Below, in pieces: positions 28,148-37,387 of a stretch of DNA of 64,000 bases; positions within the stretch are counted from its first letter, which is position 1; the number at the start of each line of letters is the position of its first letter. The notes beneath the pieces are model-generated. The model was not told the origin of the DNA. It did not search any database and saw only the letters and a list, made by a program, of their open reading frames with translations. This DNA is from CBDIHP01 sp965279195 (GTDB lineage: Bacteria > Planctomycetota > Planctomycetia > Isosphaerales > Isosphaeraceae), in contig CBDIHP010000035.1 in NCBI GenBank assembly GCA_965279195.1, forward strand, positions 1 through 64,000. The letters run 5' to 3'. The translations under genes and the position numbers were made by a program.

Positions 28148-31100
28148 ATGTCGAGCCGGCCGTTCGTCCACCTGCATTGCCACAGCCACTACAGCCTCCT
28201 GGACGGCGCGAGCAAGGTCTCGTCGCTGGCCAAGCGGGCCAAGGCGCTCGGCATGGAGGCCCTGGCGATCACCGACCACGGCAACCTGTATGGCGCGGTC
28301 GAGTTCCTCCGCGAGGCGAAATCCGCCGGCATCCAGCCGATCGTCGGCCTAGAAGCCTACGTCGCCCCCGGGCGTCGCACCGAGCGCACCACCGGCGGCG
28401 GTTCGGGGCATGAGCACTCGTTCCACCTGACCCTGCTCGCCCGGAATGCGGCCGGCTTCCGGAACCTCCTGCGGCTCTCGTCGTCGGCGTTCCTGGAGGG
28501 CTTCTACTACAAGCCGCGCATCGACAAGGAGATCCTGGAGCGGCACTCCGAAGGGCTGATCTGCCTCAGCGGCTGCGCCTCGGCGGAGTTCTCGGACCAC
28601 ATCCTCCACGGCAAGATCAAGGAGGCCGAGAAGCTCTGCGCCTGGTACCAGAAGGTCTTCGGCGAGGACGGCTTCTTCGTCGAGATCCAGGACAACGGCA
28701 TTCCGATCCAGCACGAGTGCGCCAAGGGGGCCATCGACATCGCCAACCGGATGGGCCTGCCCCTGGTGGCGACCTCCGACGCCCACTACCTCACCAAGGA
28801 AGACGCGCCGGCGCACGACGTCCTGCTCTGCATCAACACCGGCAAGACACTCGACGACCCGACCCGCATGCGGTTCGAGTCCGACGAGTTCCACCTCCGC
28901 AGCCCGGAGGAGATGTACGTCGCGATGAAGGGCCAGGACGAGGCCCTGGCGCGGTCGTATGACATCGCCAAGACGGTCGACTACGAAGGGCTCGGCCTCG
29001 GCAAGCGCTGCTTCCCCTCATTCCAGCCCCCGGGCGGCCAGACCCCCGAGGCCTACCTCCGCGAACTCTGCGAGCAGGGGCTCAAGGAGCGCTACGGGGA
29101 CAGCCCCGCGCCCGAGGTCCTCGCCCGCATGGAGCACGAGCTGGGTGTCATCAACCGGATGGGGTTCGCTTCGTACTTCCTCATTGTCTGGGACTTTGTC
29201 CGCTTCGCCCGCGAGGTCGGGATCCCCAACTCCGCCAGAGGTTCGGCCTGCGGCGCCCTGGTCTCGTACCTCCTCCACCTCAGCCACGTCTGCCCGATCC
29301 ATTACGACCTGCTGTTCGAACGGTTCCTCGACCCCAACCGCTCCGAGGCGCCAGATATCGACATCGACCTCTGCCAGGAGCGTCGGTACGAGGTCATCGA
29401 GTACGTCCGGAAGAAGTACGGCGCGGCCAACGTCGCCCAGATCGGCACCTTCGGCACCATGGCCGCCCGCGCGGCGGTCAAGGACGTCGGACGCGCCCTC
29501 AACGTGCCCCTGGCCCGGGTCATCCAGGTCACCAGCCTGATCCCCCAGACGCTCCACATCACGCTCGAAGACGCCATCGCGCAGGAGCCCCAGCTCAAGA
29601 AGCTGTCGGTCGAGGACCCCGAGATCGGCAAGCTCCTCGACTACGCCCAGCGCCTGGAGGGGCTCGCCCGCAACACCGGCACCCACGCGGCCGGCGTGGT
29701 CATCGCCGACCGGCCGCTCCACGAACTGGTCCCGCTCCAGAAGCTGCCGAACAAGGACAAGGAGAAGGAGGTCGTCACCACCCAGTGGAACATGGGTGAT
29801 GTCGAGAAGGCCGGCCTCCTCAAGATGGACTTCCTCGGCCTCCGCAACCTCACGATCCTCGACCTCGCCGTCCGGATCATCAACCAGCGGTACCCCGACA
29901 GGCCCCTCGACATCGGCAACCTCCCCCTCGACGACCCCGCGACCTACACGCTCCTCCAGCGCGGGGAGACGAAGGGGGTGTTCCAGCTCGAATCGCCGGG
30001 CATCCGCGACCTGCTCATCAAGATGAAGCCGGACCGGTTCGCGGACATCATCGCGACCAACGCCCTCTACCGCCCCGGCCCGCTCAACGGCGGCATGGTC
30101 GACGAATACGTCGACGTGAAAAACCAGCGCAAGCTGGCGACCTATCAGCACCCGGTGCTGAAGGACATCCTGGAAGAGACCTACGGGGTCATGGTCTACC
30201 AGGAACAGGTCATGCGGATCCTCAACCGCCTGGGCGGCATCGAGCTGTCCAAGGCGTACGCCTGCATCAAGGCGATCTCCAAGAAGAAGATGGAGACCAT
30301 CGAGGAGGGCCGCGCCCAGTTCATCGCAGGGGCCACCGAGCGCGGGCTCGACAAGGGCAAGGCGGCGGAAATCTTCGAGCTGATCGTGTTCTTCGGCGGC
30401 TACGGCTTCAACAAGTCGCACTCGACCGCCTACGCCCTCGTCGCCTACCAGACGGCCTACCTCAAGGCGCACTACCCGACCGAGTTCATGGCGGCGTTGC
30501 TCTCATCCGAGATTGAAGGTGCCGAGCGAGAGAAGCTCTCGGAGCACGTCGAGGATTGCCGTCGCATGGGCATCGACGTCCTCCAGCCCGACATCAACCA
30601 GGGCGAGGCCTATTTCCGGGTCTCGGAGGACAAGAAGATCCACTTCGCGCTGGCCGCGATCAAGGGGACCGGCTTCAAGGCCGTCGACGCCCTCGTCGCC
30701 GCCAGGAAGTCCGGCGGGCCGTTCAAGAGCCTCTCCGAGTTCTTCGAACGCGTCCCCACGAGCATCTGCTCCCAGGCCTGCGTCGAGACCCTGATCAAGG
30801 CCGGGGCATTCGACAAGCTCGGCGGCAAGCGGAGCCAGTTTCTGGCCATCCTGCCGAGGGCCGCGCAGGCCGGGCAGTCGGCGCAGGAGGACAAGAAGCG
30901 CGGGCAGATGAACCTGTTCGACTCCTTCGCCGCCGCCGCCCCCGAGGCCAGCGCGGCGACCGTCGAACTACCCGACATCCCCGAATTGCCCGACGCCGAG
31001 AAGCTGGCCGAGGAGAAGAAGGTCCTCGGCTTCTACATGTCGAGCCACCCGCTCACGCGCCAGGAAGGGCTCATCAAGGCCCTGGCCACCCACCGCGTGG

Positions 31101-31750
31101 CCGACGCCGGCAGCATGCCCGAGAAGTCGGAGATCACGCTGGGCGGCATGATCACGGGCTTGACGATCAAAAATGTGCAGAAATCTCGATCCGGCTTGAC
31201 GCGGATGGCGAAGCTGACCTTCGAGGACCTGTCGGGGTCGGTGCCGGCGATGCTCTGGCCGGAGGAGTTCGCCAAGAACGAATCGATGCTCAAGGACGAT
31301 CTGATTTGTTTCGTCAAGGGCACGATGAACCGCAGCCGCGAGCCGGCCGAGCTGGTCATCACCCGGGTCATCCCGATCGAGCGTGCCGCCGGCGAGCTGT
31401 CCAAGGGCCTGGTCGTCCGGCTCACCAAGGGGGTGACCCAGCCGAACGACCTCGACCGGCTCTTGCGGCTGGTCCGGGCCTATCCCGGCAACCTCGACCT
31501 CTACCTCGAAATCCACGGCCTCGACCGGGTCCGGCGCGCCATCTACAAGGCGGGCAACCAGCTCAAGATCCGCCACGACGACCGGTTCCTGACCGACCTC
31601 GAACTGACTTTGGGCACCGGCACCGTCCGCCTGGTCGGCCAGAGGGGCGCCACCGCCCGGATCGACGTCGCCCCACCCGCCGCCTCCCGCCTCTCGATGG
31701 GCCGCGACGACACCACCGTCCCGCCGGATTACGACGACTCGGACGATTGA
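28148..31750 (+). CDS. dnaE: DNA polymerase III alpha subunit
   Basis: This is the replicative polymerase. The 1200-residue protein starts with a PHP domain (HLHCHSHYSLLDG, His8-His14), has the polymerase active site PDIDIDLC (Asp403, Asp405, Asp407), the DFLGLRNLTILD segment, the FNKSHSTAYA motif, a tandem helix-hairpin-helix region and, near residue 980-1080, the OB fold (ITLGGMITGLTIKN). All three PHP histidines at the N-terminus are kept. The size suits DnaE1. GAGGTG lies six bases before the ATG. It is transcribed alone. Confidence 0.96.
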   Translation: MSSRPFVHLHCHSHYSLLDGASKVSSLAKRAKALGMEALAITDHGNLYGAVEFLREAKSAGIQPIVGLEAYVAPGRRTERTTGGGSGHEHSFHLTLLARNAAGFRNLLRLSSSAFLEGFYYKPRIDKEILERHSEGLICLSGCASAEFSDHILHGKIKEAEKLCAWYQKVFGEDGFFVEIQDNGIPIQHECAKGAIDIANRMGLPLVATSDAHYLTKEDAPAHDVLLCINTGKTLDDPTRMRFESDEFHLRSPEEMYVAMKGQDEALARSYDIAKTVDYEGLGLGKRCFPSFQPPGGQTPEAYLRELCEQGLKERYGDSPAPEVLARMEHELGVINRMGFASYFLIVWDFVRFAREVGIPNSARGSACGALVSYLLHLSHVCPIHYDLLFERFLDPNRSEAPDIDIDLCQERRYEVIEYVRKKYGAANVAQIGTFGTMAARAAVKDVGRALNVPLARVIQVTSLIPQTLHITLEDAIAQEPQLKKLSVEDPEIGKLLDYAQRLEGLARNTGTHAAGVVIADRPLHELVPLQKLPNKDKEKEVVTTQWNMGDVEKAGLLKMDFLGLRNLTILDLAVRIINQRYPDRPLDIGNLPLDDPATYTLLQRGETKGVFQLESPGIRDLLIKMKPDRFADIIATNALYRPGPLNGGMVDEYVDVKNQRKLATYQHPVLKDILEETYGVMVYQEQVMRILNRLGGIELSKAYACIKAISKKKMETIEEGRAQFIAGATERGLDKGKAAEIFELIVFFGGYGFNKSHSTAYALVAYQTAYLKAHYPTEFMAALLSSEIEGAEREKLSEHVEDCRRMGIDVLQPDINQGEAYFRVSEDKKIHFALAAIKGTGFKAVDALVAARKSGGPFKSLSEFFERVPTSICSQACVETLIKAGAFDKLGGKRSQFLAILPRAAQAGQSAQEDKKRGQMNLFDSFAAAAPEASAATVELPDIPELPDAEKLAEEKKVLGFYMSSHPLTRQEGLIKALATHRVADAGSMPEKSEITLGGMITGLTIKNVQKSRSGLTRMAKLTFEDLSGSVPAMLWPEEFAKNESMLKDDLICFVKGTMNRSREPAELVITRVIPIERAAGELSKGLVVRLTKGVTQPNDLDRLLRLVRAYPGNLDLYLEIHGLDRVRRAIYKAGNQLKIRHDDRFLTDLELTLGTGTVRLVGQRGATARIDVAPPAASRLSMGRDDTTVPPDYDDSDD

Positions 31751-31864
31751 GACGGGCGTGGACCGTGCCCCTCCGGCAACGTGTCAGGGCCCTCGGCGGG
31801 GCACTCCGGGGCGGGCGGCGTCCGATGGGGTGGGGGACGACCCGCGAGCGAACCCGCGGCCCGC

Positions 31865-31882
31865 CGGGGGGCTCACCCCCCG
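31865..31882 (+). terminator. Hairpin after dnaE
   Basis: CGGGGGG-CTCA-CCCCCCG forms a short perfect stem 115 bases after the dnaE stop, without a T-run. The rest of 31751-32095 is a GC-rich stretch and then an AT-rich block (31941-32000) with TTGAAG (31973-31978) and TCGGAT (31994-31999), a weak promoter candidate for the DUF1559 gene. Confidence 0.35.
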
Positions 31883-32095
31883 AGGAGCGCGCCGCCCGAA
31901 TCGACGGGCCGGGGGATCATTCGGGGAAACCGATCGCCACGCTTTAAATTTACGATCGTGCATTCGAATCACTTGAAGATTCATGGATTTTGCTCGGATC
32001 TTTCGCGCCGCATTCATCTCCTCCGCCTACCCTCAGATTCCCGGCCCGCGTCCGTGCACGCGGGAGCCCATCGAATCGTCGGAGGCCAAGCGTCC

Positions 32096-33178
32096 ATGTT
32101 GCCCCTCTCGTCGGCCCGCAGTCGTCGCGGCTTCACCCTGATCGAACTCCTGGTGGTGATCGCCATCATCGCCGTGCTGATCGCACTGCTGCTGCCGGCC
32201 GTGCAGTCGGCCCGCGAGGCCGCGCGTCGCGCCCAGTGCGTCAACAATCTCAAGCAGATCGGCCTGGCGCTTCACAACTACGAAAGCGCGATCGGGGCCT
32301 TCCCCCCGGCCGGCCAGGGCACGAACTACACCGCCACCCCGCCGTCCACGACCTTCATCGACGGCACGGGCCTGTTCGTCCGCATCCTGACCTACCTCGA
32401 GGGGACGAATATTTCGAATTCTTACAACTACAGCCTTGACTATAATCACATCTCGGCTTCGAACAAGACGGCGTGCGGGACCGTCCTCAACGTCTACCTC
32501 TGCCCGTCGAGCGTCCGCGAGAGCGCCGGCGGCCTGGATAACCTCGACCCGGCCGAGTCGTCGCTGACCGGCAACCTCCGGATCGGCTACGGGTTCACCG
32601 ACTACGGCGCCCCCTGCTACACCGACATCAGCGCCCGGGGCACCACCGGTGGCCTCGGCTCGACCCCGGTCACCCCGTACCGCAACAACAACGATCGCGC
32701 CGACGGCGTCCTCAAGTCGAGCATGACGCGGATCAGCGAGGTCACCGACGGCCTCAGCAACACGATGATGGTCGCCGAGGACGCCGGCCGCGACTCGCGG
32801 TACATCGCCAACGGCGAGGACGTCTACAACCCGCCGACCCAGCCGACCCTGCAGCGGCCGATCTTCGGGCCCACCAACCCCCGCCGCTTCTGGCGCTGGG
32901 CCGAGTCGGACGGCGCCTTCGGCGTCTCAGGCGTGATCAACAACAAGTGGCCCATCGGGCAGTCCCGCGAGGCCATCCACTACCCGCCGCTCGCCTCGCC
33001 CAGCCGCAATAACAACGGCGCGAACAACGACGAGATCTTCAGCTTCCACCCGGGTGGGGCCAATATCCTGTTCGGCGACGGCTCCGTGAAGTTCGTCAAG
33101 GAGTCGACCAACGTCGTCGTCATCCGTTCCCTCGTCACCCTCCGCGGCGGCGAGGTCATCTCGGCGGATTCGTTCTGA
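32096..33178 (+). CDS. DUF1559 protein with type IV pilin-like N-terminus
   Basis: The 360-residue protein has the prepilin leader and helix RRGFTLIELLVVIAIIAVLI, cleaved after Gly by a prepilin peptidase, then the DUF1559 signature ARRAQCVNNLKQIGLALHNYE. The C-terminus carries the family block HPGGANILFGDGSVKF and ends RGGEVISADSF. DUF1559 proteins are greatly expanded in planctomycetes, and their role at the cell surface is still not settled. ATG 32096 has GGAGG 10 bases upstream; the open frame before it is not protein-like. A second member is at 56802-57797. Confidence 0.92.
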   Translation: MLPLSSARSRRGFTLIELLVVIAIIAVLIALLLPAVQSAREAARRAQCVNNLKQIGLALHNYESAIGAFPPAGQGTNYTATPPSTTFIDGTGLFVRILTYLEGTNISNSYNYSLDYNHISASNKTACGTVLNVYLCPSSVRESAGGLDNLDPAESSLTGNLRIGYGFTDYGAPCYTDISARGTTGGLGSTPVTPYRNNNDRADGVLKSSMTRISEVTDGLSNTMMVAEDAGRDSRYIANGEDVYNPPTQPTLQRPIFGPTNPRRFWRWAESDGAFGVSGVINNKWPIGQSREAIHYPPLASPSRNNNGANNDEIFSFHPGGANILFGDGSVKFVKESTNVVVIRSLVTLRGGEVISADSF

Positions 33179-33617
33179 TCGGACCCGTCCAGGCCGCTCA
33201 ATTCAGGGCCGTGACCCGGGACCTCATCCCGGGCCCCGGCCCCATTTCGTTCCTCAGGTTGTAGACTGTTGAGAGCAGCCTCGCCGCCACAACCGACCAA
33301 GTCACAGAGAGATAGCGCCGCGAAGCGATTCTGACCAAACGAACCCACCTGCCAGAATGGCAGTCCCCTGTCGAGGGTGGTGCGTCTCGTACCCTCGGTG
33401 TAGGGGACTCCGCTCCGACGGCAGCCTCGACCCCAATCAACTCGTCGTTCCGGCGTGCGTCCGTTTGATGACGCCCTCGCCCGGCGGGAGCTTGCTGCCG
33501 AGAAACAAGATAAAGGTCGAAATATGTGACTTCGTTCAGGGATGCGAAGCGAGCTTCGCCAGAACAGGGCGTCGGGAAGCGGACGCACTCCAGAAGTCGC
33601 TGCCGGGTCCCTGAACA
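33179..33617. other. Gene-free stretch with repeat remnants
   Basis: The region contains a weak hairpin near 33213-33238 (CCGGGACCTCATCCCGGG), and at 33470-33573 a remnant of the family 3 repeat: CCGGCGGGAGCTTGCTGCCG, GCGAAGCGAGCTTCGC, and terminal GACGCCCT / AGGGCGTC. An 85-codon frame on the plus strand crosses this repeat and is not protein-like. Confidence 0.5.
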
Positions 33618-34988
33618 CTACAGCGTCTTCAAGTATTCGATCACATCCGCCCGCTCGGCCGGCGAGAGCCTATCGCCGAACGTGTGACCGGTGTTTTTGA
33701 GGCCGAACCGCGAGGTGTCATAGAGCCGGCGGCGTTCGGGCATGGGCAAGCCCGAAGGACGCGGGCCGGTGATGACCTCGACCTTCCAGCCGGCATTTGT
33801 CTGATCGTACTCATCGAAATTCGTGGATCTTGGTCGCAGGAAGACCTTCGGGCGAGTCTTCGAGTCGAGGAGCATCGACAAGGTCGGTACCGAGCCGTTG
33901 TGCAGGTACGGGGCGGTGGCCCAGACGCCGTCGAGGGGCGGGGCCTGGTAGCCGATGGCGTCGTCGGTGACGGGGTGGTCGTCCTCGTGCAGCCAGGTGG
34001 ACTTGTAGTGGGCGACCAGGCCGTCGGACATCCCCTTGGAGCGTTCCGGGTCGGTGCCGATGATGTCCAGGGCGATGATTTTATTCGGATAGGTTGGAGT
34101 GTCGCCGTAGGTCCCGTGGCACTTGGCGCAGTTGGCCTCGAAGACGACCTTGCCGCGCGTCGCCCTGGCCTCATCGATCGGGAAGGGGTACTTCGGCGGG
34201 GTCAGGCTCTTGATGAACGCCTGGATGTCGCGGAAGGTCGGCTCCAGATCCTTGAGCTGCTGGAGCGATTTCTCGCCCAGGAGGAACTGCATGTTGGTCC
34301 GGACGGCCCGGGCGTCGGTGCGGCCGTCGAAGTACATGGTCTGCTTCTTCTTCAGTAGCCACCAGGCCGGCACGTCAAGCTCGGGCAGGCTGGCGCCGAG
34401 GGGCAGGGGGAAGGTCCGGAACGAGAGGTCCGGGTTCCGGAAGCTCAGCAGCACGGCCGACATCATCCCGGCGTTGACGGTCCCACGCGCGGTGTTGACC
34501 ACGAACAGCGGGGGGTTGGGCAGCTTGCCGTCCCCGATGTTCATCTCGTCGAAGAGATTCTTCAGATCCATCGTGGAGTTGCCGAGCCCGACGTAGCTCG
34601 TGCCGCCGATCGACCCGCCGTGGCAGAGCAGGCAGTCGACGTTGACCCCCTGGCGGGTGCCGTTCGGGCCGTTCGCCCGCTTGAGGCCCATCGGCAGGCC
34701 GCCGTTCGGGAACGGGGCCGCGTGCAGGCCGTACCGGGCCAGGAACGCCCGATCATAGCCCGATGGGTCCTTCCCCTGGTCGACCACGTAACCCGGTTCC
34801 CACGACCTCTTCGCATTCGCATACGCTGTATCGGACCACGCCGGCTTGAGGAAGCTGCGGGCGGTCATGGCCTCGCGGCCGCGATCGGGGTCGCCCTTGG
34901 GGGCGGTGTCCGCGGCGGGGGAGGTTTGGACGCTGAGGGCCAACAGCCAGAGGCCGGCGAGGGTGGTGCGGGTCAAAAGCGAGGTCAT
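33618..34988 (-). CDS. Exported di-heme c-type cytochrome
   Basis: The 456-residue protein has a signal peptide (LAGLWLLALSVQTSPAA) and two heme c sites, CLLCH (119-123) and CAKCH (287-291). The second half resembles the cytochrome c peroxidase and high-molecular-weight c-cytochrome group, with APYLHNGSVPTLSMLLD and a late GHTFGDRLSPAERADVIEYLKTL. The N-terminal heme domain is unusual, with long inserts. It probably transfers electrons in the periplasm; peroxidase activity is not shown by the sequence. ATG 34988 follows GAGGCGG. Confidence 0.85.
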   Translation of the reverse strand: MTSLLTRTTLAGLWLLALSVQTSPAADTAPKGDPDRGREAMTARSFLKPAWSDTAYANAKRSWEPGYVVDQGKDPSGYDRAFLARYGLHAAPFPNGGLPMGLKRANGPNGTRQGVNVDCLLCHGGSIGGTSYVGLGNSTMDLKNLFDEMNIGDGKLPNPPLFVVNTARGTVNAGMMSAVLLSFRNPDLSFRTFPLPLGASLPELDVPAWWLLKKKQTMYFDGRTDARAVRTNMQFLLGEKSLQQLKDLEPTFRDIQAFIKSLTPPKYPFPIDEARATRGKVVFEANCAKCHGTYGDTPTYPNKIIALDIIGTDPERSKGMSDGLVAHYKSTWLHEDDHPVTDDAIGYQAPPLDGVWATAPYLHNGSVPTLSMLLDSKTRPKVFLRPRSTNFDEYDQTNAGWKVEVITGPRPSGLPMPERRRLYDTSRFGLKNTGHTFGDRLSPAERADVIEYLKTL

Positions 34989-35067
34989 TCGTCCGCCTCG
35001 AACGTGGCAGGGGTCGGGAACCGGTCGCTGTCCCTTCTGTTATAGCCACGCCGGGGGGCATCGGGTA

Positions 35068-35316
35068 TCAAGGCGGGTCATACCCGCCGGGATTCCACGG
35101 GTGGCACTTGGAGATCCTTCGCAGGCCCTTCAGCCCCCCGCGCCACAGGCCGTACTTCTCGACCGCCCCGACCATGTACCGGCTGCAACTCGGTTGGAAC
35201 CGGCAGACGTTGCCGAGCAGGGGGCTCAGGGTCTTCTGGTAGACCTTGATCGCCCCCAACAGGACCCGGGTCAGCAGCCATTCCGGGAACCTGAGCACCC
35301 GACCCACAACGCTCAT
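35068..35316 (-). CDS. yidD: Membrane protein insertion efficiency factor YidD
   Basis: The 82-residue protein matches YidD: LGAIKVYQKTLSPLLGNVCRFQPSCSRYM, quoted as KVYQKTLSPLLGN and CRFQPSCSRYM, followed by KYGLWRGGLKGLRRISKCHPWNPGGYDPP (RISKCHPWNPGGYDP). It aids insertion of membrane proteins by YidC. Its ATG overlaps the rnpA stop by four bases, the common rnpA-yidD arrangement. Confidence 0.95.
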   Translation of the reverse strand: MSVVGRVLRFPEWLLTRVLLGAIKVYQKTLSPLLGNVCRFQPSCSRYMVGAVEKYGLWRGGLKGLRRISKCHPWNPGGYDPP

Positions 35317-35702
35317 GGGCGTCCCTGGGGCGGGATCCCCGCCCGACGCGCGGCCGACCTGGCGAGCTGGGGGAACGACACGAGGGCATCCCTGAGCTGG
35401 AGCTTGTCGTGCCGGGGCACCACGATCAGGTCGACTCCGGCGGGCAATTGCGACTTGGAGAGCCGGAACGCCTCGCGGACGATCCGCTTGAACCGGTTGC
35501 GGTCGTGGGCCTTGCGGAGCCGCCGCTTGGAGGCCGAGATCCCCAGCCGGGGATACGTCAGGCCGTTGGGCACGCCGAAGACGATCAGGCCGGGGTCGGA
35601 GACCGACTTGCGGGCCTCGAACGCCTTCTTGAAGACCTCGGGGTCGTTGATCCGCTCGTGGGGCCGGAAACGCTGGGACTGCGGATCGGTCGGGGAGGTC
35701 AT
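35313..35702 (-). CDS. rnpA: Ribonuclease P protein component
   Basis: RnpA assists the RNase P RNA in maturing tRNA 5' ends. The 129-residue basic protein has the RNR signature in HDRNRFKRIVREAFRLSK and the PRLGISASKRRL strand. It overlaps yidD by four bases and its own start overlaps the stop of the upstream small membrane protein. The usual upstream rpmH (L34) is missing at this locus; the preceding gene is unrelated. Confidence 0.93.
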   Translation of the reverse strand: MTSPTDPQSQRFRPHERINDPEVFKKAFEARKSVSDPGLIVFGVPNGLTYPRLGISASKRRLRKAHDRNRFKRIVREAFRLSKSQLPAGVDLIVVPRHDKLQLRDALVSFPQLARSAARRAGIPPQGRP

Positions 35703-35968
35703 CGGGCGGTTGTCGGGGCCTGGGTTTGAGGATCGTCCGGCGGTTCGGGTTCGGTTCCGGCTCCGGAGGCGAGGAGGGCCCGGACGTCCGGCAGTTTCAC
35801 GTCCCTGGGCGGCGACAGCCCCTCGCGGATCAAACGCCCGCGCCGCAGCAGGTGCCAGATCGCCAGGAAGGAGATAGCGCCGACCCCCAGGAGGATCGCG
35901 CCCAGGAATTCCCCGACCGGCTTCCTGAGCCGTTCCCGGATCTGTTCCCGACGGGGCGCGTCGTCCAT
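35699..35968 (-). CDS. Small single-span membrane protein upstream of rnpA
   Basis: I do not recognise this 89-residue protein. Basic residues (REQIRERLRKPVGE) precede one membrane helix (FLGAILLGVGAISFLAIWHLL) and a soluble proline-rich tail ending in PPDDPQTQAPTTAR. Its stop overlaps the rnpA start (ATGA), so it is co-translated with rnpA and yidD. The position usually occupied by rpmH suggests local rearrangement, not a shared function. Confidence 0.75.
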   Translation of the reverse strand: MDDAPRREQIRERLRKPVGEFLGAILLGVGAISFLAIWHLLRRGRLIREGLSPPRDVKLPDVRALLASGAGTEPEPPDDPQTQAPTTAR

Positions 35969-36028
35969 GGGAGAGGTGTTCCTGGATGGTCTGAGTTCGT
36001 CGGTCGGCGGATGGGCCGGCGTTGGCTC

Positions 36029-36105
36029 GAAATTGGGGCCGGTTCGGGTGCCACTGGCTCAGCCAGCGCTGCGACCGGGATGGCCCCGGGGTAGCCTGCG
36101 CGTCG
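36029..36105. repeat. Family 5 repeat, diverged half-copy
   Basis: TTGGGGCCGGTTCGGGTG is followed by CCACTGGCTCAGCCAGCGCT, similar to the left half at 18670. It lies at the 3' end of the dnaJ-like gene, where CCGG hairpins could also end transcription. Confidence 0.5.
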
Positions 36106-36111
36106 GGCGCA

Positions 36112-37134
36112 TCATCCCATGCCCTGCCTGGGGTTCTGGGGGTTCTTCTCGGCGAACTGCTCGATGAGCGCTCGGCTGGCGTCGTCCACGGTCCTGGGGA
36201 CGACGACCTTGGGGACGACGTGGAGGTCGCCCGCGGGAATCTCCTTGTGGGCGGGGATGCCCTGGCCCCGGAGGCGGAGCTTCTGGCCGGAACTAGTCCC
36301 CGGGGGGATGGGCACCGACTTCGGACCGTTCAGGGTCGGCACGTCGACCTTGGCCCCGAGGATGGCCTCGCCGACCGTGATCGGGACCTCGACGAGCAGG
36401 TTGCGGCCGTCCCGGGAGAAGTAGGGGTGGGCGTCGACGGTGACGGTGATCGTCAGGTCCCCGCGGGGGCCGCCGTGCTCATCGGCCTCCCCCTGGCCCT
36501 TGAGCCGGATCTTCTTGCCGTTCTCCAGGCCGGGGGGGATGGTGACGACGAGGGATTCCTTGCGGCCGTTTTCGCGGGTGATGTCGATCGAGGTCTCGCC
36601 GCCGCGGATGGCGGTCAGGAACGGGATCGTGAGCGCGGCCTCGCTGTGCGCCGGCTGGCGGGGGGGCGACGGCCGGCGACGCTGGCCCGCGCCCGGGTTG
36701 TGGTGCGACCCCCGCATCCGGCCGAGGAGTTCCTCGAAGATCCCGCCGCCGGACTCCTCGCCGGTCCCCCAGTCGACCCTCGCCCCGCCGCCGCCGGCGT
36801 TGGCGAAGAAGGCGCCGAGGTCGACGTTCTCGAAGTTGGCCCCGGGCCCGCCGGCGCCCCGGGCGGCCCATGCGTTCGGGTCCATGCGAGGCCCGCCCGA
36901 GCCATACTGCTCATAGGCCGCGTGCCCGATGCGGTCGTAGATCGTCTTCTTCTCGGGGTCGCTCAGGAGGTCGTAGGCCTTCTGGACCTCCTTGAACTTG
37001 GCCTCGGCCGTCTTGTCGCCGGGGTTGGCGTCCGGGTGATACTTCCTGGCCAGGGCCCGGTACGCCTTCTTGATCTGGTCGGGCGTCGCGTCCCTGGCGA
37101 CGTCGAGCACGGCGTAATGGTCGCGGTCGGGCAT
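36112..37134 (-). CDS. J-domain chaperone without zinc finger (CbpA/type B DnaJ)
   Basis: The 340-residue protein has an N-terminal J domain with helix II KKAYRALARKYHPDANPGD; the HPD motif that stimulates Hsp70 ATPase is intact. A Gly-rich linker follows (SGGPRMDP...), then two beta-barrel substrate domains (GLENGKKIRLKGQGE and GQKLRLRGQGIP). The four CxxCxGxG zinc repeats of class A DnaJ are absent. It is therefore a CbpA-like co-chaperone and not the main DnaJ of the dnaK operon. The promoter at 37238-37267 reads towards it. Confidence 0.9.
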   Translation of the reverse strand: MPDRDHYAVLDVARDATPDQIKKAYRALARKYHPDANPGDKTAEAKFKEVQKAYDLLSDPEKKTIYDRIGHAAYEQYGSGGPRMDPNAWAARGAGGPGANFENVDLGAFFANAGGGGARVDWGTGEESGGGIFEELLGRMRGSHHNPGAGQRRRPSPPRQPAHSEAALTIPFLTAIRGGETSIDITRENGRKESLVVTIPPGLENGKKIRLKGQGEADEHGGPRGDLTITVTVDAHPYFSRDGRNLLVEVPITVGEAILGAKVDVPTLNGPKSVPIPPGTSSGQKLRLRGQGIPAHKEIPAGDLHVVPKVVVPRTVDDASRALIEQFAEKNPQNPRQGMG

Positions 37135-37237
37135 GGTTGGCGTATCGACTCCAGGGGTCGCCTTGTCGGGCCGCGGGGCTGGGGGGACGGTCTGGGACCT
37201 CTCGACGCGCGCGGCCGTTCAGATTGACCGTTGTGGA

Positions 37238-37267
37238 ATTGTAGCGGGTTTCCGAGGCGAGATTCAA
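37238..37267 (-). promoter_or_regulatory. Promoter for the J-domain gene
   Basis: On the minus strand TTGAAT (37267-37262) is followed after 18 bases by TACAAT (37243-37238), within GCTACAAT. The leader is about 100 bases. Confidence 0.6.
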
Positions 37268-37387
37268 GGAAGCGTCCTCGGCACTCGCCGAAGTCGAGGA
37301 CCTGGGATAAAATCGAGGACATGCGGGCGCAAGGCCCGAGGAGTCTGCGTCTTCAGGCGGCCACGCGCCGCGAGGCGGTTCGGCCCC

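Noticed and set aside
33357..33614. An 85-codon plus-strand frame
   Set aside because: It crosses a family 3 repeat remnant, has no ribosome binding site and no protein-like composition.
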